Shown: positions 33,801-45,800 of the stretch, piece by piece
Numbering within the stretch: position 1 is the first letter of the stretch
Layout of the letters: every line of letters starts with the position of its first letter
Origin: Symbiodinium natans
Taxonomy: Eukaryota > Sar > Dinophyceae > Suessiales > Symbiodiniaceae
Assembly: GCA_905221605.1 (NCBI GenBank)
Contig: CAJNDS010002745.1
Coordinates: 786,001 to 850,000, forward strand
DNA length: 64,000 nucleotides
Reading direction: 5' to 3'
The notes under the pieces: generated by a model
Seen by the model: only the letters and a program-made list of their open reading frames with translations
Told to the model about the DNA's origin: nothing
The model's database searches: none
Program-made: the position numbers and the translations under genes

Positions 33801-36800
33801 TCTTCATGAGCTCTTTTCCGCTCCCCTGGCCGGCGACGTCGTGCCAAACACCATCTTTTGAGATACGCATGCGCCTCGACTTCGTTGATGCGACGGAAGC
33901 ACCGTGTGACTTCGCGTATCGGATGAAGTCCTCAGCTTTGCGAAGCTTGGCCAGGCGCTTATCAAGGGTCAGTCCCGCAGCCGCGGCCTCCCGTTCCTTC
34001 TCCATCGCCAGCTCCTCCAAGTCCACATCCTTGCCCTTCACGCCTGCAGCGCCATGGGCATAGTGACATGCTAGGCCTCGCCGATGCTCACGTTGCCGCT
34101 CCCGCAGGCCGAAGATCGCCGGAGAGGGCATGGGCACGAACGTGTGGTGTAGGTGTAGGGTAAGGCACAGCAGCACCACGGCGGCCCTCACACCACGGCG
34201 CTCCATCGAAGCCACAGCTTCGTGTACAGGGAGGCGCCCACCGAACGCAGGGACTACGTGGGACTATTCTCTGGGCGGAGGCGAACGTGGCAGCGTGCGC
34301 ACGGTTTCGTGCTCAGGTTAAAAGGGCTTGCACAAATCTAAAGTTTATAGGACTCTGCAAAATGAACCTGAGGCCCCCAATGCCCTAATCAAAGCAGTCA
34401 GGCCCAAAACCCCTAGTAGCCGGAATGCCCAAGCCCTAATTTATAAACCCAGAACCCTAAAACGACATGTAAGCGGGCCACAATAGTTTGCCCCCTAAAC
34501 CCTAAACCCCAAACACAAACTCGCCAGATTGAGGAATCAGGGCAGAAGGGGTTCAGGGTTGAAGGGGTTTAGGAGTGTCGGATTTGGGGGTCGGTCCAAT
34601 TTGGGTGGGCGCGCTTTGGTATGCAACCAAACCGCGCCCACTAAATAGCACCCCCGCCACATGCTTTGACGTAGCGACGGCTGTGTTCAACAACGCTAAC
34701 GTCAACTTCACTGTGTTCTATCTGTAAACCCTAAACCCTACACCCGAAACCTCTGGAACGCAGTTGGGCCTAAGAATGGAGGCCTATGGGCTGAGGGCAA
34801 GGAAGGTTGAATGCGAGGGTTGCAGGGCTTAGGGTTCGTGGGGCGTAGGGCTTTTCGGGGGTTTAGGGTTTGCATCAGGGTTGTCCTGCGCAAGTCATGT
34901 GCCCCATTCAAGCTTCGAAAGTAACTTAATAAGAGGGACTTGGGTGAAGAAAGCTTAAGGTATAGGGCTCAGAGGAGTTTTTGTTCGTGGCTTTCGCGCC
35001 TCGATGGTTTAGGGTTCAGGGATGTAGGGATTTAGGGTTTCAAGGGTTTAGGGTTCAGGGATGTAGGGATTTAGGGATTCAAGGGACTCAAGGGATTCAA
35101 GGGATTCAAGGGATTCAAGGGATTCAAGGGATTCAAGGGATTCAAGGGATTCAAGGGATTCAGGGGATTCAAGGGATTCAAGGGATTCACGGGATTCAAG
35201 GGATTCAAGGGATTCAAGGCGGGTTTCCGTGGACTCCGCCACAGGGCCTTGGCAGTCGAGTTCGACTGATGGTACGCCTCGAAGCCCTCGTAGAAGTAGG
35301 AGAAGGAAGTCCGGTAGTCCTTCCGACAGCCAGGAGCCCTAAACCCTAAACCCTAAACCCTAAACCCTAAACCCTAAACCCTAAACCCTAAACCCTGAAC
35401 AACCCTAAGCCCTATAAACCCTGAACCCTGAACCCTAGACCAACCCCGGAACTGCTGCTTGCTCTTTATGGCGCTCCCGTCTTTCGGACTGGGGCTTGAA
35501 CAAAAAAACTTGGGGCTTTCAGGTTTAGGGTTTAGGGTTTAGGGTTTAGGGTTTAGGGTTTAGGGTTTAGGGTTTAGGGTTTAGGGTTTGCCTGAACCCT
35601 AATAGCTCAAAAGACTCGAAAAAAAAACCTTACTTTAGTAACTCCATGCCCTTGACCCTAACAGGTGCCGTTTCAGGGGCTGAGGAACCCCTGACGCCTT
35701 CTAACCCTAACCCCAAGCCCCAAACAACAAACCCCAAACAATGAACCCCAAACCCCAATCCCCAAGCCCCAAGCCCCAAGACCCAAGCCTAAAGCCTAAA
35801 GCCTAAAGCCTAAAGCCTAAAGCCTAAACCCTAAACCCTAAACCCTAAACCCTAAACCCTAAACCCTAAACCCCATCCCAGAAGTCCTTTTCCCGCGCAC
35901 TGAGCACTCCGGAGAGCAAGTCGATCTCTGCCTCGACAGGGGGGCTTCTGGGGCTCTGCGGGCTTGTAAGGCCTTTTGAGCCCTAAGCGCTAAACCCTAA
36001 ACCCTAAACCCTAGACCCTAGACCCGAAACCCTAAACCCTAAACCCTAAACCCTAAACCCTAAACCCTAAACCCTGAACCCTGAACCCTGAACCCTGAAC
36101 CCTGAACCCTGACCCTGAAGTTTTAGAAGCTGAGGGCTTCGGGGATGACGGTTCAGAGTTTGTTTGGGGCATTAGGGTCTTCAGGGCTCCAGGGCCTAAG
36201 CTTACTTCTCCAGTCGCCAAGGGGAAAAGGGGTTTAGGGTTTAGGGTTTAGGGTTTAGGGTTTAGGGTTTAGGGTTTAGGGTTTAGCGTTTAGGGTTTAG
36301 GGTCTAGGGTTTAGGGTTAAGTGAAGCTTTACTAGTCCTACTTGGGATGTTCCCTCTTGTACTAGCAGTCCGGAAGCCAAGAAGTTTAAAATTCTACGAT
36401 TGCCCAAGCAAGCAAGAGTTTTAGGACTTTTGGCTTTGTAGGCTTAAGCGCATTCGGCTTCACGGGCCTGGGGGCTTTCGGGTTCCCGAAACCCTATAAA
36501 GCCTTCACATAAAGGATCAGGGGACGTAGTAAGTGGGCTTGTAAGTAAGGTAAGTATACTTCTAATTTGGGATGTTCCGCCCTTATACTAACAGTCCTTA
36601 ATAGGGATTACAATAGGGAGTACTATAATCCCTAGTAAGGACTGTTGGTATAAGGGAAAGATATAAGGGAAAGATAAGACAATTCGTGTTCGTATTTTCG
36701 GGGGCGGGGGCCGGCCCGTGCCGCTTGGCCTAAAACATATATACCCTTTCCTACTAAAATCCTTTCAAGGTACATATATGAGCCATAAACCCTTTTAGAG

Positions 36801-39800
36801 GGCGCTGACCCACCCCAGAAGTTTCTGGGTCTGGGACTCTCCGCCCCCCTCCCCCCAACTTAAAAATGCTTATGACCCCCAATTAAGGCACTTAGAACCC
36901 GACTTACTAAGTGCAGGGTCTCATGGGGCTTGGGGCGGTGCCGGGTGCGGATTTGCAAGGCCGATAGGGATTTAGGGTTTCGGGTTTAGGGTTTAGGGGT
37001 TTGGGGGCTTAGGGGTTTAGGGGTTTAGGGGCTTAGGGGTTTAGGGTTTGGGGTTCAGGGTGGGCGCTTGGGGGCAAATTTGAGGGCGCAGATGCCGAGG
37101 TACCCAACAAAACTCAGAACCTTTAACACTCACTGAATCTAGCCTTGCCCGATGAACCCTATAAACCCTACAAAGCCCCCTAGCCTTTGACCCTAAACCC
37201 TAAACCCTAAACCCTAAACCCTAAACCCTAAACCCTAAACCCTAAACCCTAAACCCTAAACCCTAAACCCTAACCCCCTAAGGTACACTGTCTGCGTGAG
37301 CCCGGCCTGCAGCAAAGGCGGGCAGTGGATTGCGTTGGCCTTGGGACCACCAGGCCACCCTAACACTGTAAGTCGGTTGCAGGTACCGGACATGCGTAGA
37401 CAAAGGGCATTCCCGCCCCAACCCCCCCCCCCCCTCCTCCCGAAAAGAAGAAGCCCCTAAACCCTAAACCCTTAACCCTAAACCCTAAACCCTAGACACT
37501 GCATGTGGGAAAAAGTCGAAAGCCATCCCAGAGTTGGTCTTCAGGCTTGGCGCGTGCACTGATTTCATTTTAGGGAGGGAACGTGTCGCTCAGCAACGCG
37601 AAGGCATTTGCAAACTCGGACACGGAGCAGTCCTGTCTCTCAAGTAGACTTCGGCAACTTGGGAATCTACATCTTCCACTGCTGCTAAGCTCTGGACAAC
37701 CCTAAACCCTAAACCCTAAGCCCTAAACCCTAAACCCTAAACCCTAAACCCGCAAACCACTAACCAATGCCTCCCTAAGGCCCCTCATCTCGAGGGCTTG
37801 AAGTTTAGGGTTGTGGCTGAACGATCAGAGCTTAGGTTGGGGTTTAGGGTTTAGGGTTTAGGGTTTAGGGTTTAGGGTTTAGGGTTTAGGGTTTAGGGTT
37901 TAGGGTTTAGGGTTTAGGGTTTAGGGTTTAGGGTTTAGGGTTTAGGGTTTAGGGTTTAGGGTTTAGGGTTTAGGGTTTAGTGTTTAGGGTTTAGGGTTTA
38001 GGGTTTAGGGTTTAGGGTTTAGGGTTTAGGGTTTAGGGTTTAGGGTTTAGGGTTTAGGGTTTAGGGTTTAGGGTTTAGGGTTTAGGGTTTAGGGTTTAGG
38101 GTTTGGACAGTGCAGGGGTTCGGGATGCTTAGTGCCCGAGAGTGGCAGAGGACATCGGGCCAGGAGCTATTAGGGGTTTAGGGTTTAGGATTTAGGGTTC
38201 AGGGTTTGGGGTTTAGGGTTTAGGGTTCAGGGTCTTGGGTTTTTTGGGGTCAGGAACTCAGGGAATTAGGGGTTTAGGGGTGTAGTGCTTTAGGGGTTTT
38301 AGGGGTTAAGTTTTTAGGGATTTAGGGCTTAGGGTCACATAAGCTATTATGGTTAGAGTATGATTAGATTTGTTCAGGGGGGAGGGGGGGGGTGAGGCTG
38401 GGGGTATCCAACCGATACCCTGCGAGGAAAGGCTTAGGTGTTTGTGTTTGGGGAGGAGGGGGGGGTGGGGGGACGGTTCCGTAAACACCCTCAATCCTAG
38501 CAATAGTTCGGATGCTGGTAGAGGATTGCTTAAGGCTGCGGCATTGGTCTTCGCAGCCGTCAGGGCAGCTTTCGCCTGATGCTTCGAGCCGTTTCACGGT
38601 CTAAGGGTTTTAGGGTTTCTAAGCCCTAAACCTTAAACCCTAAACCCTAAACCCTAAACGGGTTGTAGGGGTTCAAGGATTTAGGGGTTTGAGGGGGGTT
38701 TGGGGTTTTGGAGTTTAGGGGCGAGAGCTGCAGAAGGCAACGTAGACCCTGAAGGTTCATAACTAGACCTAAAGCCCAAAGCCTGGACCCTAAAGCCTCA
38801 ATCCTTAAGCTATTACTTCTGTCGTCGTGGTGTCGTGCGCGCGGTCCAAAGAACAACCTGTTGGAAGCCTTGGGCCTCTCGCTTAGTCTTCAGATGCTAA
38901 TCCACAAATACTAGGGCTTAGGGATGAGGGACTAGGGATGAGTTTAGGGTTTAGGGCTTAGGTTTCCTAACCCTAAACCCTTACAGACCCCTGAACCCTA
39001 ATCTTTGCTTGATGGGGTTTATGTGAGTAGAGGGTTCGTACTAGTGGGCATGCTGGACCAGCCCGGCCCCTGCGAGGCAGGCCACCTTCAACTGGTTTTA
39101 GGGTTTAGGGCTAGGGTTTAGGGTTTAGGGTTTAGGGTTTAGGGTAGGATTTTAGTTTTAAGGGGTGGCCTTGAACGGTATTGGGAGCACCTGAGGATGC
39201 TGCTGGCAATCCCCTCACATCGATGGCTTGGGCTCTTTACAATCCCGCAAGATCACGCGGCACAGTGCGCGAATCTGCACCGCTGTGGTGAGGTTGTGGA
39301 TAGATGATTATAGCACCCGCTCCCCCTGAAGCACCGACACTCACCCCCCCCCCCCCCCCAAAAAAAAAAAAAAAAAATGGCGTTAATTAGGCTTAATTAT
39401 CCTCAAGTTGCCTGAATTATGGGGGGGAACCTGAGGGTATAGAGGGGGGTAGTAGGGGAACCCATGATTTAGGGCTTAGGCCTTAAGGTTTAGGATTTAT
39501 ATAGGGTTCAGGGCTAGGGTCTAGGGTTTAGGCTTTTAGGTTTAGGATTTAGGGCTTCAGGGACACCGACGGAAGATGCTCTTAGAACTTCTGCAGTGTC
39601 CAGAACCGATCCCTTTCACAGGATTTAGGGTTTAGGGTTAGGGTGCAGGGTTTAGGGTTTAAGCTTCAGGGCTTCAGGGCTTTAGGGCTTTTTGGCTTAG
39701 GGTTTAGGGTCTAGGGTTTAGGGGATGAACGTCAGGGTTTAGCATGTGTGGAAGCTTCGTAGCCTTCGGCATGTTCTGCACCGCGTAGTGAACCCGACAC

Positions 39801-42800
39801 TCGATGGTGTGGATCCTGAGCAAACAGAACTTACGGCTTTTGAGTAGGGAGGTTGGGAAGTAGGGTTTGGGGTTTAGGGTTTGGGGTTTAGGGTTTAGGG
39901 TTTAGGGTTCAGGGTTCAGGGTTGAAGTGCAGGTTCCGTATGGAGTCCTTGAAAGGGTTTAGGGCTTAGGGTTTAGGGTTTTGTCTTAAACCTTAGGCAC
40001 CCAGAACCCCAAACCTTAAATTTCCCGAAGAACTGGTAAGAGAAGCTAGCAGCTTCATTTTGCCAACACTCAAACAACGAGGGGTGAGCTGATGCTGCGT
40101 TGATCCCAGGGCTGTGGAGTTCGTTTTTGTTCTTGTAACCTTTCTTACTTTTAGTGTTGACATCATTCTCGCTATGATGTGATTATACGCGGTACTGGAG
40201 CTCGATCCTCAGCATTAGCATTTTCTTTGCCATCACAGCACCATCATCAGCGTGAATATAGCTACTACAATTATCATTCTTGTTGTTCGTCTAAGTCTTC
40301 TTAATCCCTGTTCCCCTAGGAAGAAAAAAGGATCCTTTTTGTTCACATATAAGAAAGCCCATAACCCAAAAAGTAAAAAGGATCCCTAACACTGTTCGAG
40401 TCTTGTTGTTGATGGAGAATGTGACGCTGCTTTTTTTGGTGCTACTCACGCCATTCAGAGTCTAGTTTGTTTGTTGGGCGGCAGCAGGTGAAGGTTGGGT
40501 TCAGGGTTCAGGGTTTAGGGTTTAGGGTTTAGGGTTCAGGGTTCAGGGTTCAGGGTTCAGGGTTTAGGGTTTAGGGTTTAGGGTTTAGGGTTTATTGGGG
40601 ATATCCCAAAGAGCCTCAATCGAAATGTACCGGGTTCTTATTGTCCCCCCCCCCCCCCCCCCACCTTTCGTCCTTCGTCCTTTGTGTGTGGGTAAACCCA
40701 AAACCTATACTGATCTTGGCACCCTTGCAAAAATCACAATCTTAGCTGTTCCGATTCCTTGAGGATTTTAGGAACCCAAAGATGAAAAATGGTTCCAAGT
40801 ACCCCTAAGAGAAGCCTACGCCCCAAACCCTAAGCCCTAAGGCTACCCCAAAAACACAAAAACCTGGAAATCCAGGCTATGAACCCCTACTTGCCAATCT
40901 GCGGCGGCTTCCGAAAATAGGGGTACCCTTATTGGGGTTAAACGGATTTGGATTGTATAGTATCTTGGGGTATTCTTGGCTGACTTCTGAAGCCCTCCTA
41001 GACGTTTAACTTTTCGGCTCCTTATTGTAGTTTCTGCAAAAACCAAAAAGGTTAAAGTCCTAAAAGCCAGCCAGATGAAAGCCAGGTATATAAGGGGTAC
41101 CCGCACAACTTTCGGAAATACCCCTAAACCCTAAACCCTAAACCCTAAACCCTGAACCCTAAACCCTAAACCCTAAACCCTAAACAAGAGGGGCAGCCAG
41201 GGCGCTCAACGAGCAGAAGCTTGTCATCAAGCTTCTTCACTTCGGACAACAGCTTCCTGGCTTAGGGTTTAGGGTTTAGGGTTTAGGGTTTAGGGTTTAG
41301 GGTTTAGGGTTTAGGGTTTAGGGTTTAGGGTTTAGGGCATGACCGCCCCACACCTGTGGCTTAAGGGCACTCGTAGGGCCTTGTAGGGCTTAGGGCTTTC
41401 AGGGTTCAGGGTTTTGTTTGGGGTTGACTACCCCTAAAACGTTTAAACCCTAATGCGTAAACCCTAAACGCCTAAAACCCAAAATCCTGACTTTCGCTTT
41501 AGGGTTCAGAGTCTAGCAATTGAGGGTTTGAGTTTCCGGCTTGGGGTGACCGGTTTTGAGGTTAGGGCGTACAGGTTTGAGTTTACCGTAGGGCCAGAGG
41601 TATAGGGTTTAGGACTGAGGGCTTGGGTGGGGGGGGGGGGGGTAGGGAGGGAGAGCTACGCACCCAGGGCGAATGATTGATTGACACCCCCTGCGGCAGT
41701 AGGGCTACGAAGTCGGGCAACCTCACTTAGGTTCCCGTTTAAGGTACTGATACCTGCTCTTTGCACCCGTTGCTATTACATGCCCCCGCAGAAACCTAGT
41801 GAAACTGATATGTTGTCATATCCCCCTTGGGTTCTTCGATAACAAAAAACACGACACAACTCCGCCATAGGGTTGCGGGTACGGAGCCCTCCCAACCCCG
41901 CAAGCTCTAAACTTGGCTACACTCAGGAGGGTAGCTATAAATTAAACATTTTAGCTGCCTTATTAAGAAACCCAATAAACCCAAAAAGGCTAAGGATCTA
42001 AAGTTACAGTAAAGTACCACAAAGAATCGGATCTCTAGCCTTATATTCTTAACCCTAAACCCTAAACCCTAAACCCTATACCATCTCCAGCTCCGCGTTG
42101 CGCAACATCCGCATGCTATCAAAGCAGTACTCGACTCCGGCTCGGGTCTGTTGGTCTCTGACTTCTGTGCAAAGCCGCGAACAAAAACGACTTTTGCAGG
42201 ATTGTGGAGATTGCGTTCTTCCAACGTGACCGTTGGCGCAGCGTCGGTGTCTACGAGAGAGCGGCGCATCTGTCCTGCATGCTCTGTCCAGACTCCCGGA
42301 GAAGATGCCGTGAAGGTTCCAATGCAGTTCCTGTTTTGGGAGAACTATAGGAAACTACGTATACTACCAGAACAAGGTACTGCATACTTAAAAAGCTCTT
42401 TGGACTTAGCAAGTCTTAGTATCGCCTAGAAGCCCTGTTTCAATTTTCATGACCCGCCGTACTGGCCCTACACCCTAAACCGTAAACCCCTGAACCCTGA
42501 CTTACTAGCCCTACTTTCTTGGCTGCACTTAGGAGGGTAGCCATAAATTAAACTTTTCGCTGCCTTGTCTTGAAACCCCTAAACCCAAAAAGGCTAAAGG
42601 ATCGAAAGTAACAGTAAAGCACCACAAAGCTTTCAAAGTCAAGAGGGCTTCCAAGTAGGAGTCCAGACGAAGTCCCCAGATCCTCCACAAGCCCAAGAGC
42701 TAAAAACAAAGAAGGCGAGGAGAAACCAATACCTAAACCCCAGACCCTAAACCCTCTAAACCCTCTAAACCCTCTAAACCCTCTAAACCCTCTAAACCCT

Positions 42801-45800
42801 CTAAACCCTCTAAACCCTCTAAACCCTCTAAACCCTAAAGCCTAAAGCCTAAAGCCTAAAGCCTAAAGCCTAAAGCCTAAACCCTAAACCCTAAACCCTA
42901 AACCCTAAACCCTAAACCCTAAACCCAATCCATGGCGGTGGCTCGTCAGAAGCTCCAAAGAGTCCTGGTATTTCAGCTCCGCCCTGGGAAGTTGGCACAG
43001 GGTTTAGGGTTTAGGAAGTTTAGGGTTTGGGTTCAGGAAGTTTAGGAAGTTGAGGAAGTTGAGGAAGTTGAGGAAGTTTAGGATGTTGAGGAAGTTCAGG
43101 AAGGTTCGGAAGCATAGGAAGTTCAGGTTCAGGAAGGTTAGGAAGTCTAGGAAGCTTAGGAAGTTTGGGGTTTCGGGTTTAGGGCTGCAGGAAGGGGGGG
43201 GGGGGGGGCATGGGCATGAAACCCATGGCAAAACGCTGAAGGAAAAAGCTAGGACTGCAGTTACCACGCTGTGTTAGCAGAGGCCATGCATCGAGCTGGT
43301 ATCCAGGGTTTAGGGTTTAGGATTACATCCACATGAGCGACGGACAAATTTACTTTGCAGAGTGCGAGGTCGCGGAATACCATGTTATCGTTTAACGTGG
43401 GGCACATATCGCTTTACATACTATGGGACTGCGGGACCCCATGTCTGAATGTGCAAAGCAATGTTATCGCTTTAGGTGGGGCCAATATCGCTTTCCATGG
43501 CTTGCTGATACTCGCAACAACACGTCTCCACCGCAGTACTGGCTTAGGCAAACATAACTTAGGCAGGCGCGCTCAACTCCCGAACCCCACAACCCTACAC
43601 TCAGTGCTTCTTAAGTCTAAGATAGGTTACGAGGATGCCCGGTAGCATCCCTGTGAGGTTCCCATGAGACCCCTAAACCCTAAACCCTAAACCCTAAACC
43701 CTAAACCCTAAACCCTAAACCCTAAACCCTAAACCCTAAACCCTAAACCCTAAACCCTAAACCCTAAACCTAAACCCTAAACCCTAAACCCTAAACCCTA
43801 AACCCTAAACCCTACGATTGCTGCATCCACTCGGGTGAAGCGTCCCGCAAGTGGCACTTCGAAGATGGGATTCCTCGGCTCCGCCACCGTGGGCTCTGGA
43901 TTCTGACCGGAGCTGTCCAAGAACCGCCTTCACTCCCCAGACCCCTGGGAGGATCCAAAAAATAGATCCCCTGAAGGGTTTGGGGTTTGGGGTTTAGGGT
44001 TTTAGGGTTTAGGGTTTAGGGCTTAGGGTTTAGGGTTTAGGGCTCTATTTTTGGGATCCTGCCCGGGGTCTGGGTCTCCGCCTTCCGGAGCATGGCCTCG
44101 CGAAGCTGGGGGCCTCCGCTCACGCCGCTCACCAGGAGGTGTGGCCTGGATCTCGAGGTTGAGGTACGTGTTCTTGAAACCCTAAACCCTAAACCCTAAA
44201 CCCTAAACCCTAAATCCTGAACCCTAAACCCTAAAAGCTAACCCCTAAACCCTAAACCCTAAGTCAAGGGGCAGGTCACCCTAAACCCCTAAAACCCTCG
44301 GAGATACTTGGGCGGACGGGAGCAGGTCACTCTAAACCCTAAACCCTGAACCCTTTTTCAGGGGATGCTTGGCGGGGCAGGTCCTGAACCCCAAACCGCA
44401 ATCCCTAAATCCTTTTAGGGGATACTCGGAGGGGCAGGTCACCCTAAACCCTAAACCCTAAAACCCTAAAACCCTAAACTTTTAAACCCTAAAACCCTAA
44501 AACCCTAAAACACTACACCCCTAAAACCCTAAAACCCTAAAACCCTAAAACCCTAAAACCCTAAAACCCTAAAACCCTAAAACCCTAAAACCCCAAAACC
44601 CGCAAAGATACTTGGGGGGGGAAGGTTGCGTGTGCCGGGCGCCAGGCAAGTACAGACCGGCCAACCTCGTTTCGACTCGATGGCGCCTTGGGCGAAGGCT
44701 CAACCCTCACGTCTCTGAAGCTGAGAAAGGGATAGGGTTTAGGGTTTAGGGTTTAGGGTTTCGGGTTTAGGGTTTAGGGTTTAGGGTTTAGGGTTGTAAC
44801 TGCTTCGGTTCCCTTGGAAGGGTCCTTCTTTTGACGGGTTCAAGCCGAAGGGTAGCCTTGGGATACGTACTCCCTTACACGAACAGTCCTTAACAAGGCA
44901 GAAGGGGGCACACTTACCTTACTTATAACCCTAAACCCTAAACCCTAAACCCTAAACCCTAAACCCTAAACCCTAAACCCTAAACCCTAAACCCTAAACC
45001 CTAAAACTAAACCCCTAGAGTGTATAGGGTTTAGGGTTTGATTGACTTATAAATCACAATATGACGCCTTCGAGTTTTTCAACGCCAAGGTTCCTAAACC
45101 CTAAACCCTAAACCCTAAACCCTAAACCCTAAACCCTAAAACCCTAAAACCCTAAAACCCTAAACCCTAAACCCTAAACCCTAAACCCTGAACCCTAAAC
45201 CGGAAACATTGCAAGGGTTGCCCATCAAAGGTCCCCAGACGTTGCGTCAGCACTGTGGGATTGCGAACCCTGATATCTCCACACCCAAACGAAGGAGTTG
45301 AACATTCGAAGAGCTGCGGTGTAGGGTTCAGGGTTTAGGGTTTAGGGTTTAGGGTTTAGGGTTTAGGGTTTAGGGTTTGGGGTTTGGGGTTTGGGGTTTG
45401 GGGTTTGGGGGTTTAGGGTTTAGGGTTTAGGGTTTAGGGTTTAGGGATCAGATATGATTAGGCAACCTGTCACCGAGATAAGGGTACCCTCCTGTGCATC
45501 CTAGTGTTGCAAGGCTTGTGAAGAAGGCATAAGAAGGTTACGATAACAAGGGACCCCCAAAATAGACCCCCCAAAAAGGGCTCCCCTCATAAGAAGGACC
45601 CCAAAAGGTACCCCCGCTAAACCCAAACCCACAATGCTAGGGTTTTAGGGATTGCAATGGTGAACCCGCGCCACATACCTCTCGCCACTGGGCTTCGCGC
45701 AAGAAGGTTCGCTTCTCACCTCACGTGCAGGATCCGCAGGTAGGGTTTAGGGTGTCGGGTTTGAGATCAGGGTTTGGGATTTGGCATTTCCTCGCCCAGA

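Larger units (their letters stand above)
32607..35247 (-). other. Rpn6 intron 18 with nested gene
   Basis: 2.6-kb GC-AG intron (GCCAAG|GCCCTG ... GGGGAG|GCC). Telomere-like sequence is sparse; it contains a nested ORF (33736-34206) and the GGGATTCAA array (35058-35219). Confidence 0.85.

Noticed and set aside
38700-38760. Possible Rpn6 exon reading VYVAFCSS
   Set aside because: Spacing fitted by chance, but the island at 39764-39815 matches Rpn6 far better and connects to exon 15 directly.
42083-42170. Possible Rpn6 helix [15 protein letters not shown]
   Set aside because: Exon 12 at 42945-42976 supplies the matching segment with correct phase to exon 13; this one cannot be joined by AG acceptor.
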